From Halobacillus alkaliphilus (GTDB lineage: Bacteria > Bacillota > Bacilli > Bacillales > Halobacillaceae): a stretch of DNA of 64,000 bases. The DNA is taken from the NCBI RefSeq assembly GCF_900113125.1, contig NZ_FOOG01000012.1, positions 18,003 to 82,002 of the forward strand, written 5' to 3'. Of the stretch, positions 9,435 through 17,497 are shown piece by piece (position 1 is the stretch's first letter; each line of letters begins with the position of its first letter). The position numbers and the translations under genes are program-made. Below the pieces are notes generated by a model that was not told the DNA's origin, did not search any database, and was given only the letters and a program-made list of their open reading frames with translations.

Positions 9435-9505
9435 AAAAGCCTCTCAAGAGTTTATAAACTCTTGAGAGACTTTTAGATTTAGTAAAAGATTTTAAAAACC
9501 AGTCA
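9435..9505. repeat. Island right-end sequence: perfect hairpin plus CCAGTCA site
   Basis: A long perfect inverted repeat centred at 9454 (CTCTCAAGAGTTTATAAACT core, flanked by AAAAG and CTTTT) can terminate transcription in both directions. It is followed by TAGATTTAG and AACCAGTCA at 9497-9505, then by a CAAACCC/GGGTT stem and the attachment core at 9550. The layout matches 51443-51604 beside groEL. Confidence 0.7.
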
Positions 9506-9549
9506 ATTTGTTCTCAAACCCTATGATGATAGGGTTACGGGGGCTATCA

Positions 9550-9566
9550 CATCATGCCACCCATTC
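9550..9566. repeat. Attachment-site core copy A (groEL 3' end)
   Basis: CATCATGCCACCCATTC differs by one base from the end of groEL at 51588-51604. On the minus strand it still reads Met-Gly-Gly-Met-Met followed by TGA, that is, the last codons of groEL with a different stop codon. It is flanked on the left by a right-end type sequence and on the right by a left-end type sequence, so it looks like the junction between two stacked islands. Confidence 0.78.
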
Positions 9567-9785
9567 ACTGTATTTAATAAAGAATAACGAATAGGATATA
9601 GAAACCCCTATATAATCGGCTTTCTAGCTTTACTCTATTAGTATGAGTTTAAATAAGATATCAGTAATAATATAGAAAATCCAATCAATATTAGGTTAAA
9701 CCCTATTAAATCATTCTTTCTTAGTATTAAATACTACCGTTAAACAAATGGGGCAATAATAATAATAAAATTCTGCCCCATCTCA
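9567..9785. repeat. Diverged island left-end sequence (copy at 14693-15010)
   Basis: After the core at 9550 the bases run parallel to those after the core at 14676: both have ACTGTATT, AACCCCTATATAATCGG, TATTAGTATGA, AAATAAGATATCAGTA, AAACCCTATTAAAT and a hairpin with TGGGGCA and TGCCCCA arms. The 14.7-kb copy carries an extra ~90 bases near 14824-14910. A putative integrase arm site, ATCCAATCA, is at 9679-9687. No gene is present in 9,386-9,870. Confidence 0.72.
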
Positions 9786-9871
9786 TGTGTTGTTAGTTTT
9801 GAAGTTACTTCATTATAATTAATTATCTATAAAAAGCAAAGACCCGCTAAGAGAATGTACAGGTTTAATTA

Positions 9872-10496
9872 AAGCACCGCAAATTTGACGGAATAATTAT
9901 TAAAAAGGGTTCCTATTGAGCACTTCCAGTTTGAAAAAATCCAATATTGGGAAAAGTTGATTATGGATTGAGTAGAGGAAAATGTAACCTCTGTCCTTCA
10001 TATATGCTAGGGCGCTCAAACGACACTTTTTCATCATTATGGTACCGATAGATTTGCCCTTCAGGAAAAATATTTAAGTACTTTTACCATAGAACCTTTA
10101 ATAGTCACGGAGACATTAAGCTCTTGCAAGGATTTGACGATGAGTTTATAGCTTTCCCCTCACTACATACAAATAGATCAGCAGATTAAATAAATGCAGC
10201 AGTTGAAGAGTTAGAGCTGTTAGTTTCTTCATAAGAGGCAGACCGATTTCTCATGATGTCCAAGGTTAGTACACACATTATAGGTACTGGACGATTGGAA
10301 TACGATAAGGAGATCCCTTAAGGAAATATAGGAGCGAGATTTAGACAGAGAGTTAAGTGCAGAATTTACCCGCGCATTATTTTCCAACTAATCCCCCTCC
10401 AGAACTCCCATCGAATCGGTGGCCTTCTCATGCTCGTTTATTATTTTTAAATTGTCCCAATTATTATGAGTATAAGGAAGCGCTATATAAGTGGAA
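9872..10496 (+). pseudogene. metA: Decayed homoserine O-acyltransferase gene (metA)
   Basis: Segments of MetA are readable across all three frames: KFDGIII, then FEKIQYWEKLIMD with NVTSVLHICWGAQ (the catalytic Cys block), then LLQGFDDEFIAFPSLHT, RLEYDKE, and SNRWPSHARLL with PNYYEYKEALY at the end. At least three frameshifts and several stops separate them, so no product is made. MetA activates homoserine in methionine synthesis. It lies between attachment copy A and the alpha-amylase, reading the same way; the relic suggests this segment was once chromosomal or carried metabolic cargo. Confidence 0.8.
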
Positions 10497-10534
10497 ATGA
10501 GAGAGACAGAAATTAGTGAAATGAGGAAGATAAT

Positions 10535-12007
10535 ATGGAGCGTAATCACACCATGATGCAATTTTTTGAATGGCACTTGGCTAACGACGGTGACCACTGG
10601 AATCGTCTAGCGCTGCTAGCAGGTGAAATAAAAGAATGTGGCATCGATGCTTTATGGATCCCCCCCGCAACAAAGGGTATAAGCCAGGAAGATAATGGAT
10701 ACGGAATTTATGATGGTTACGACTTAGGCGAGTTTGATCAAAAGGGTACAGTTCGTACAAAATACGGAACGAAGCAAGAACTCTTAGAAGGCATAGCCGC
10801 TTGTAAAAATGTAGGAATTCAAGTTTACTCAGATGTTGTCATGAATCATAAAGCCGGTGCCGATGATACGGAGCGCTTTGAAGTGATCGAAGTAGATCCT
10901 AATGATCGATATAGAGTTGTCTCTGAGCCCTTTGAAATCGATGGATGGACAAAGTTTTCATTCCCTGCACGAAACGGGAAACATTCCTCCTTTAAGTGGT
11001 CCCATTACCATTTTAACGGCACGGACTATGATGCCAACGAAGATAGAATTGGTATTTTTCAAATATTAGGAGACAATAAACGCTGGAATAGACATGTTGA
11101 TAAAGAATTTGGAAACTATGATTATCTCATGTTCGCTAACATTGATTACCACCATCCAGCCGTACAAGCAGAAATGCTTTACTGGGGTGAATGGTTTATT
11201 AACACAACCACATGCGACGGTCTTCGGCTAGATGCGATTAAACATATTAATCATAACTTCATCTCTGTTTTTGTTCATTCCATGCGTTTGAAATTTGGAA
11301 AAGATTTTTATTTTGTAGGTGAGTTTTGGAAGCCAGACCTAGAAGCATGTCAAAACTTCTTAAACTATGTAGATTACGAAATTGATATATTTGATGTAAG
11401 TCTTCATTATCACTTTCACGAGGCTTCATTGGTTGGTCGTAATTATGATTTAAGTAAAATTTTTGAAGACACCCTTGTTGGTACTCATCCTAAGAACGCA
11501 GTGACATTTGTTGATAATCATGATTCGCAGCCTCAAGAAGCTTTGGAGTCCTGGGTGGAAGACTGGTTCAAACCTTTGGCATATGCCCTCATCCTCCTTC
11601 GTAAAGATGGTTATCCATGCGTTTTTTACGGAGACTATATTGGTATAAATGGTGAAAATCCGATCCAAGGTAAAAAAGATATGATTGATCCGATCTTAGA
11701 TGCAAGATATCATTACGCTTACGGTGACCAAAAAGACTATTTTGATCATGGAAATACGATTGGTTGGGTAAGAAAAGGCGTCTCGGACTTTCCAGGATCA
11801 GGGTGTGCCGTAGTCATGACTAATGGTGATGATGGAAAAAAACGCATGTATGTCGGAAAAAAACTCGCTGGACAAATCTGGATAGACATAACGGGTAACC
11901 ATCCCTCACGCGTAAAAATTACAAAGGATGGCTTCGGGCAGTTCCGTGTAAAAAGCTCTACCGTCTCTATATACGTTAAAGAGAATGCATTAGAAGAACA
12001 AGAATAA
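10535..12007 (+). CDS. Intracellular alpha-amylase (GH13 family)
   Basis: A 490-residue alpha-amylase without a signal peptide, so it should act in the cytoplasm on glycogen, maltodextrins or imported starch fragments. GH13 blocks are clear: DVVMNHKAGAD (region I), GLRLDAIKH with nucleophile Asp233 (II), FVGEFW with acid/base Glu263 (III) and FVDNHDS with Asp330 (IV). The length and the start MMQFFEWHLANDG fit the liquefying Bacillus/AmyS-like subfamily (GH13_5). ATG is preceded by GAGGAAG. The gene is alone between two attachment-like repeats, next to a metA relic, and is followed by a hairpin at 12030-12064. Function from family; location argues that it was acquired. Confidence 0.92.
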   Translation: MERNHTMMQFFEWHLANDGDHWNRLALLAGEIKECGIDALWIPPATKGISQEDNGYGIYDGYDLGEFDQKGTVRTKYGTKQELLEGIAACKNVGIQVYSDVVMNHKAGADDTERFEVIEVDPNDRYRVVSEPFEIDGWTKFSFPARNGKHSSFKWSHYHFNGTDYDANEDRIGIFQILGDNKRWNRHVDKEFGNYDYLMFANIDYHHPAVQAEMLYWGEWFINTTTCDGLRLDAIKHINHNFISVFVHSMRLKFGKDFYFVGEFWKPDLEACQNFLNYVDYEIDIFDVSLHYHFHEASLVGRNYDLSKIFEDTLVGTHPKNAVTFVDNHDSQPQEALESWVEDWFKPLAYALILLRKDGYPCVFYGDYIGINGENPIQGKKDMIDPILDARYHYAYGDQKDYFDHGNTIGWVRKGVSDFPGSGCAVVMTNGDDGKKRMYVGKKLAGQIWIDITGNHPSRVKITKDGFGQFRVKSSTVSIYVKENALEEQE

Positions 12008-12027
12008 AAGCGCTAACGCGCCTTCTC

Positions 12028-12066
12028 CACGTCCCAAGCATCGGTTAGTCTCTTGGGGCGTCTTTC
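12028..12066 (+). terminator. Intrinsic terminator of the amylase gene
   Basis: ACGTCCCAAG pairs with CTTGGGGCGT (one G-T pair) across a 13-base loop and is followed by a short T-rich run, 20 bases after the amylase stop. A second perfect stem, AAGCAGCCAG with CTGGCTGCTT, lies at about 12144-12174. Confidence 0.65.
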
Positions 12067-12343
12067 GCTATGTCCATCGTGCTTCGCAAAAAGGACACAC
12101 CACTTCCACTTTCCAAAAGTCACGTAAGAATATTCCACGTAAAAAAGCAGCCAGAAGGGACACCCCTGGCTGCTTAATGCTTGTATTGTCAGTTTACTGG
12201 ACCTTTGTTGGCACCAGTAGAATCATTATTATTATCGTCATCTTTTTGTTCGAACGCGCTTGTGGTAGCTACTACTTCATTCTCTGCAGAATCCGACAGC
12301 TCATCTTTAGCTGTAGAGGTTGAAAGAGTTTTGAGGGCTATCA

Positions 12344-12360
12344 CATCATGCCGACCATTC
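12344..12360. repeat. Attachment-site core copy B (groEL 3' end)
   Basis: CATCATGCCGACCATTC is one base different from the groEL end. On the minus strand it reads Met-Val-Gly-Met-Met then TGA TAG. The preceding GGGCTATCA is shared with copy A. An ATCCAGTCA site follows at 12472-12480, exactly 128 bases from the core, the same offset as at copy C. The 525 bases between the amylase and the next gene otherwise show two hairpins and no convincing gene. Confidence 0.72.
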
Positions 12361-12502
12361 ACTCGTGCTATATAATAGGACAATAATAAGACCTACAAAA
12401 CCTAATTATACTATGGTTTCCATCGCAAAGTTAATTTATAATACAATAACTTTAAACACTTTATGAACTGTATCCAGTCATAATCCATGTGGATTATAAA
12501 GA

Positions 12503-12562
12503 CAAACAAAAACGCAAGTGAGGCTCACCCATTACCTCAATTGCGTCTTTGTTTGTCTCATC
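12503..12562 (-). terminator. Long hairpin at the end of the exporter operon
   Basis: GACAAACAAA-ACGCAA-TGAGG on the left pairs with CCTCA-TTGCGT-TTTGTTTGTC on the right, a stem of about 23 pairs with few mismatches. The right arm overlaps the last codons of the small exporter subunit gene. Confidence 0.6.
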
Positions 12563-12978
12563 TTTTTCATAATCTGGTTAAGCACTTCCGAGAACACGAG
12601 CCCAAATGCAATAGCACCCGATATCATAAAAGCTTTCGCTGCAATGGAGATAGCGGCGCTGTAGTCATTTTGCACAAAGCTTCGCATGGCGTCATACGCG
12701 AGACTTCCTGGTACGAGTGGAATAATCCCTGGTACGCTAAATATAATCATAGGCGTTTTGTATATCCTTGCCAGCATCTGGCTGACAATGGCAATAACAA
12801 AGGAGGCGATGAGTGTAGCTGGGACACTGTCGACTTCTGCCCATACTAAGGATATGTAAATGACCCAACCAATCATGCCGACGAGACCACATTTGATGAT
12901 CGTATTTCTTGGCGCCTGATAGATGATTCCAAAGGCAGCTGATGCAAAAAAGCTTGCTATGGCATATTCAATCAACAT
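12532..12978 (-). CDS. Small subunit of a two-part ThrE-type amino acid exporter
   Basis: A 148-residue inner-membrane protein with four or five hydrophobic segments, matching the C-terminal half of ThrE (the YjjB/DUF3815 half). The conserved turn FSVPGIIPLVPGSLAYDAM is present. In Corynebacterium ThrE the two halves form one threonine/serine exporter; in many bacilli they are split, as here. The larger partner lies 18 bases upstream on the same strand. Substrate is inferred from family only. Both genes lie inside one of the stacked islands. Confidence 0.8.
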   Translation of the reverse strand: MLIEYAIASFFASAAFGIIYQAPRNTIIKCGLVGMIGWVIYISLVWAEVDSVPATLIASFVIAIVSQMLARIYKTPMIIFSVPGIIPLVPGSLAYDAMRSFVQNDYSAAISIAAKAFMISGAIAFGLVFSEVLNQIMKKMRQTKTQLR

Positions 12979-12996
12979 AGTTATTCCTCACGATCT

Positions 12997-13740
12997 CTAA
13001 AATAGTGCAAACATCACAGCAATACCTGCCCCAATTGCAAAAGCCGTTAAAAAGGCCTCCGCCCCCTTGGCGAGTCCTGAGATAAGATGACCTGCCATCA
13101 AATCCCTTACAGCGTTGGTGATGAGCAGGCCAGGGACCAACGGCATGATAGAACCAACAACTACCTTATCAACTTCCTTCCCAATACCTAATAAAAAAAG
13201 GGAAAAGGCTGTAAAACCAATCAACAACGAAGCAACGAATTCAGCAACAAATTTAATTTCAAATAATCGAATAAAGTTCATTAATGCAATAAATCCCAGT
13301 CCTCCTGCTATGCAGGCTGGCAGGAAATCGTACCAACTTCCCTGAAACATGAGAGTAAAGAAACCACTCGCTAACGTGGCAGCGATGATTTGCATGAGCA
13401 TAGTATAATCTGTAGGACTGGTTTCAATTTTTCTAAGCTCTTTATACGCTACATGAGTAGACATGTCTCCATTTGTAATTTTTCTAGAGACGTTATTCGC
13501 GAGCTTTACTTTTTCGAGATTTGTCTCTCGTGCTGAAACTCTTACTAATTTTGCAGGGGCACCAGGGCTGATCGTAAACAAAATCCCAGTAGGTGTTACA
13601 TAACTTTGTGCTTCATCCCGTCCAAAAGATTGGGCAATCCGCGTCATCGTATCTTCCACACGATAGGTTTCTGCTCCATTTTGTTGCATAATCTTCCCCA
13701 TTAATAAACATAACTCAATTAAATCCTCTGTACGCTCCAC
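12997..13740 (-). CDS. Large subunit of a two-part ThrE-type amino acid exporter
   Basis: A 247-residue protein with a soluble N-terminal part (about 115 residues) followed by about five membrane segments: the YjjP/DUF1212 half of the ThrE family. The blocks QNGAETYRVEDT and GSIMPLVPGLLITNAVRD are typical. With the 148-residue partner downstream it should form a threonine/serine-type exporter in the cytoplasmic membrane. The gene appears intact and starts with ATG about 600 bases from an insertion-sequence fragment. Confidence 0.83.
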   Translation of the reverse strand: MERTEDLIELCLLMGKIMQQNGAETYRVEDTMTRIAQSFGRDEAQSYVTPTGILFTISPGAPAKLVRVSARETNLEKVKLANNVSRKITNGDMSTHVAYKELRKIETSPTDYTMLMQIIAATLASGFFTLMFQGSWYDFLPACIAGGLGFIALMNFIRLFEIKFVAEFVASLLIGFTAFSLFLLGIGKEVDKVVVGSIMPLVPGLLITNAVRDLMAGHLISGLAKGAEAFLTAFAIGAGIAVMFALF

Positions 13741-13810
13741 TCGGTCACCTCAATTCGTATTACAGTATGTTTAGTGTATCTATTCATAGACTAAACGCTT
13801 AAAGCCCTTT

Positions 13811-14095
13811 TTAAAAATTTCCACAATCTCGAAACTTCTCCACTTTCTTTTGCACGAATGGCCGGATCTTAGCTCCATATTTGTTCTTAAAGGCTTCCCA
13901 ATATTGAAGTTCATCAAAGAAAATTCGTCGTAAAATATTCGTCTCCTTACAAGTACAATACCACATCATCAAGGGCTGAGTATTGTCAAAAGTTATACAC
14001 TCTTTACTTTGACAAAAACTAATAAAAGAACTATCAGGAAAAGAGGTGTGCATTAGTCCCTTTCCACACCTGGGTTTCTTGAATGTATAAACCAT
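13811..14095 (-). pseudogene. Possible IS91-like transposase N-terminal fragment
   Basis: The last 50 residues of this 94-codon frame (ETNILRRIFFDELQYWEAF, then GAKIRPFVQKKVEKFRDCGNF) resemble the segment just before the zinc-binding domain of IS91-type transposases; the frame stops right where the domain should begin. The first 45 residues, with several cysteines, do not resemble that family, so the frame is probably a chimera of relics. The following 14,096-14,330 holds no intact gene; one frame on the plus strand gives the tail GTVAGAIVHSVYDGQMPE, which I cannot assign. Confidence 0.4.
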
Positions 14096-14331
14096 TCGGG
14101 TATGGGGACTTTAGATATTAATAATATCTGCTATTTTTTTCTGTGGGCGCGTTCGGAACAGTGGCAGGTGCCATCGTTCACTCGGTTTACGATGGCCAGA
14201 TGCCCGAAATAAAGTAGAGGGAATTAAAAAACAAATCCTTTTGGAAAAAGTTATTTGGATTGTAACGAAGTTAAATACAGCTCCTAAGAAAAGGATTTGT
14301 TACTTAGATAGTTTTAAATCCCCACGAAATA

Positions 14332-14535
14332 TTAGCTCTCATATGGGGCCTTTATGCCTCTGAAATCTATACCAAGCAATTGAGAAACTACATTTTCCTT
14401 AATGACACCTTCTTCAACCAAATAATTTAAAAATGCCCTGATTCGCTGTAATTTTGTATTTATCGCTCCAGCATTATTACCATAGTTTTGCCACTCTCTT
14501 AGAAATGTTTTTACAAGGCTAGAATTTACGGTCTT
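14332..14535 (-). pseudogene. Tyrosine recombinase N-terminal (SAM-like) relic
   Basis: A 67-codon open segment reads VKTFLREWQNYGNNAGAI, TKLQRIRAFLNYLVEEG, VIKENVVSQL, the pattern of the core-binding (SAM-like) domain of XerC/D-type integrases. A stop precedes it and the catalytic domain is absent. It sits about 140 bases from attachment copy C, so it is probably the dead integrase of the island between copies B and C. Confidence 0.65.
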
Positions 14536-14567
14536 CTAAAAAACATGAAATGCAAATTTTAAAAGCA

Positions 14568-14606
14568 AAAAAGGACTACCTCCTTTATTTAGGAAGTAGT
14601 CCTTTA
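14568..14606. terminator. Hairpin before attachment copy C
   Basis: AAAGGACTAC pairs with GTAGTCCTTT across a short inner stem (TCCT/AGGA), flanked by A and T runs. Its distance to the core at 14676 is similar to that of the hairpins before copies A and D, although the bases differ. Confidence 0.55.
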
Positions 14607-14675
14607 ATTACTAACTATTTATACATTGGACAGCTTCATATCAGCTAAATAGGGGAAGTGCAGGATTTTCTCCTA

Positions 14676-14692
14676 CATCATGCCGCCCATTC
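14676..14692. repeat. Attachment-site core copy C, left end of the ICE (attL)
   Basis: CATCATGCCGCCCATTC is identical over 17 bases to the end of groEL at 51588-51604. On the minus strand it reads Met-Gly-Gly-Met-Met then TAG. It marks the left boundary of the complete element whose other end is in groEL. Confidence 0.85.
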
Positions 14693-14803
14693 ACTGTATT
14701 AAATAAATAATAAAAGATACGATGTAAAAACCCCTATATAATCGGTTTCCAACTTTACGGTATTAGTATGATGTTAAATAAGATATCAGTATTAATAAAG
14801 AAA

Positions 14804-14823
14804 ATCCAGTCAATATCCAGTCG
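14804..14823 (+). promoter_or_regulatory. Putative integrase arm-binding sites, left end
   Basis: ATCCAGTCA at 14804-14812 is repeated as ATCCAGTCG at 14815-14823, 11 bases apart. The same tandem with the same 11-base spacing is at 51512-51531 near the right end. Single copies occur 128 bases after core B and, with one change, 129 bases after core A. Short direct repeats at both ends in helical phase are typical of tyrosine-integrase arm sites; binding is inferred. Confidence 0.55.
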
Positions 14824-14964
14824 GGAGTACCACCTCAAACCGGCCACGAAACGACCTACAGCTTAGAAGGCTGTTGGGGTTACCCTAATTAAAAAGCACT
14901 GCTTAGCTTAAAACCCTATTAAATTAACTTTCTCTGGTATCTAGTCAAATATAAAATAAAGAAA

Positions 14965-14995
14965 TTGGGGCAGAAATAATAAAGTTCTGCCCCAA
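14965..14995. terminator. Terminator-like hairpin downstream of hsdR
   Basis: TTGGGGCAGAA pairs perfectly with TTCTGCCCCAA over 11 bases; a third copy of TTCTGCCCCAA follows at about 14999-15009. A related hairpin is at 9746-9783. It could end the hsd transcript or mark the island end. The stretch 14,996-15,159 shows no supported gene. Confidence 0.55.
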
Positions 14996-15159
14996 TAATT
15001 CTGCCCCAAAAGAAAATTTCGCTCTTACAATGCTCTCTCCAACTATAACTATTATCGCATCATTCTTTTTCTCATTGCCAATTCATTTAAAAAACTTATC
15101 AATCCATTTTTTCAAATTAAGTGCGCCATTTTGAAGGACTAACTTATACATTTATAGAA

Positions 15160-17484
15160 TTAAGACGCCTCTTGGTGATACAAAGCTTTTTGAAAAGAGG
15201 TAAATGTTTCTTGGATCTTACTTACGTCACCAAGTACTTCCAACGCATCTGAAATTGAATGATATTTCAATTCAAGTAATCGTGGTAATTTTTCTTGATC
15301 GAGCTCTTCAAAGCCAGTTTCAACATACTTAGATAGTACAAAATCAAGAAATTCTTTTTCTTTGTCTTCTAGATCTTTAAAAATACTAGACTTTGCTTTT
15401 GCAACTCGCTCTTCTCTGGAAATAGGCTTGATAGCATACGAAACAAATTCAAGGACATCAAACAAATCACTATTATCAGCATTTATTAAACTTTGTAATG
15501 CAGATAGTTCATCTTTTCCATATCCTGCGTCTGCCAGATTTTCTAATAATGCTTTCCGAGTCTTAGGATTGGACCATATTTCACGTAACTCTTCTTCACT
15601 TTTAAAGAAGGTCGGAAGCGTACCATACAAATTTTCTAAGAACTCTTCAGCCGAAATAGGTTTTCCATCAACACTCCAAAAGCTCGTAGCAACCGTATGT
15701 TGGATTTCTCGTTCTTTTCCATCTCTTAGCTTCACCCTTATTTTTTTATTTGGTTCATTTGGGTCATCTGGATCCCCCGGATCATCCCCTGGATCACCAG
15801 GGTTACCTGGATTATCTGGACCTCTTGGATCCTTAGGCTCCTTCGGTTCTGGTTCTACTGGCTCTCCATCCCACTCTGGATCATTAAAATTTAGATAAGC
15901 ATCAACAAAGTCATATATAGTAAAAAATTTTTTACCCTCATATAGTCTTGTTCCCCGTCCAATAATTTGTTTAAATTCAATCATTTGTTTGACAGGACGC
16001 ATAAGCACTATATTACGAACATTCCGAGCATCAACACCTGTAGACAGCTTTTTAGATGTTGTGAGAACTGTTGGGATTGTTTTCTCATTATCTTGAAAGT
16101 CCCGTAAATAAAGTTCCCCTAAAGCTGAATCCTCTGCAGTTACACGAACACAATATAAAGTTTCTTTACTATTACTATATTGATTAATAAGATCCCGAAT
16201 AAGTGCCGCATGAGCTTGTGTTGCGCAAAAAACTATTGTTTTTTCTTTCTGATTAATCTCAGAAAGAAAAATTTGCACTCGTTTAGCTTCCCGCTCTCTT
16301 ATTTCAATATTTCTATTGAAATCATCTTCGGTATATATTTTCCCTTCTTCTATTTCACCCTCAAGTACTTCATCGTCTGATGTATAAAGATAATCATCTA
16401 AAGTCGTTTTAATACGTTTTACTTTAAAAGGAGTTAGAAATCCATCATTGATTCCTTCTTTTAACGAGTAAACATAAATTGGCTTGCCAAAGTATTCATA
16501 AGTGTCAGCATTATGTTTTCTCTTTGGTGTCGCAGTTAGCCCTAGCTGAACCGCTGGATGAAAATATTCTAATATATCTCGCCAACTACTTTCATCATTA
16601 GCTCCCCCACGATGACACTCATCAATAATAATAAAATCAAAGTAATCTGGTGGATAATCACCAAAATAAGGCTTATTATCCTTTCCACTCATAAACGTCT
16701 GAAAAATAGTAAAGAAAATGTTGCCGTTTGTTGGTACTCTTCCTTTCTTTTTTATCTCTTTAGGGTTGATACGGACAAGAGCATCCTCAGGAAAAGCGGA
16801 AAAAGCATTAAAAGCTTGGTCGGCTAAAATATTTCTATCAGCTAAAAACAAGATGCGTGGCCTACGTGACCCATCACGTTTAAGATTCCAACGTGATTGA
16901 AATAGCTTCCAAGCAATTTGAAAGGCAATAAAGGTTTTACCTGTACCAGTAGCCAAAGTAAGTAATATACGCTGTTTCTCTTCAGCGATGGCCGTAACTG
17001 TTTTATTAATAGCAATTTCTTGATAATAACGAGGGGTTTTTGTGCCACCTATATCTTCAAATGGAACGCTATTGAACTTATCTCTCCATTCGTTTTGATC
17101 TGAAAAGATTCTATTCCATAGCTCATCAGGAGTCGGGAAAGAAGCCACTAAGCCTTCGTTTCCGCTTTTAATACACATCTCGTAAATTTGTTTTCCATTA
17201 CTTGAATATGTATAATCTAACTCTAGCTTTTGGGCATAATCTTTGGCTTGGGCTACTCCTTCGCCTACTTCTAATTCATCACTCTTCGCCTCAATAACTG
17301 CTAACTTAATGCCATTAAAAACAAGGGTATAATCAGCTATTACTGGCTTTGCACGCCCACCAGCTTGAATTTTCCCAGCAGTAATATGAAACTCACGTAA
17401 TACTTTTGAACCTTCAACAACTCCCCAACCGCTTTCTCTCAACTTTGGGTCAATAAGCTCAGCCCTTGTTTCAGCTTCATTCAT
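15160..17484 (-). CDS. hsdR: Type I restriction enzyme, R subunit
   Basis: A 774-residue HsdR of the shorter EcoEI/EcoR124-like group. The N-terminal nuclease domain shows D51, E65 and K67 (DYTLVF, then VIEAK). The motor has ATGTGKT (178-184), DECH (288-291), LTATPKRK and a C-terminal QIIGRGTRL. Around residues 560-600 is a Pro/Gly/Asp-rich linker (repeats of DPGDP-type) before the C-terminal domain that contacts the methylase. It cuts unmodified DNA after ATP-driven translocation. GAGGAGG precedes the ATG, 13 bases after hsdS. Order is hsdM-hsdS-hsdR in one operon. All motifs are intact. Confidence 0.93.
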   Translation of the reverse strand: MNEAETRAELIDPKLRESGWGVVEGSKVLREFHITAGKIQAGGRAKPVIADYTLVFNGIKLAVIEAKSDELEVGEGVAQAKDYAQKLELDYTYSSNGKQIYEMCIKSGNEGLVASFPTPDELWNRIFSDQNEWRDKFNSVPFEDIGGTKTPRYYQEIAINKTVTAIAEEKQRILLTLATGTGKTFIAFQIAWKLFQSRWNLKRDGSRRPRILFLADRNILADQAFNAFSAFPEDALVRINPKEIKKKGRVPTNGNIFFTIFQTFMSGKDNKPYFGDYPPDYFDFIIIDECHRGGANDESSWRDILEYFHPAVQLGLTATPKRKHNADTYEYFGKPIYVYSLKEGINDGFLTPFKVKRIKTTLDDYLYTSDDEVLEGEIEEGKIYTEDDFNRNIEIREREAKRVQIFLSEINQKEKTIVFCATQAHAALIRDLINQYSNSKETLYCVRVTAEDSALGELYLRDFQDNEKTIPTVLTTSKKLSTGVDARNVRNIVLMRPVKQMIEFKQIIGRGTRLYEGKKFFTIYDFVDAYLNFNDPEWDGEPVEPEPKEPKDPRGPDNPGNPGDPGDDPGDPDDPNEPNKKIRVKLRDGKEREIQHTVATSFWSVDGKPISAEEFLENLYGTLPTFFKSEEELREIWSNPKTRKALLENLADAGYGKDELSALQSLINADNSDLFDVLEFVSYAIKPISREERVAKAKSSIFKDLEDKEKEFLDFVLSKYVETGFEELDQEKLPRLLELKYHSISDALEVLGDVSKIQETFTSFQKALYHQEAS

Positions 17485-17497
17485 ATTTTAGGCCTCC

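Noticed and set aside
12189-12383. A 64-codon frame on the minus strand (and a similar one on the plus strand) across attachment copy B
   Set aside because: The start would be a TTG without a ribosome site, composition is low-complexity, and the frame crosses the attachment core. Better read as non-coding island-end sequence.
15080-15152. A 22-codon frame (MYKLVLQNGALNLKKW...) next to hsdR, like a type I toxin peptide
   Set aside because: No ribosome binding site, no hydrophobic helix and no antisense promoter seen; too short to call.
15362-15898. A 178-codon plus-strand frame opposite hsdR
   Set aside because: It is the antisense shadow of the Pro/Gly/Asp repeat linker of hsdR; low-complexity and no ribosome site.
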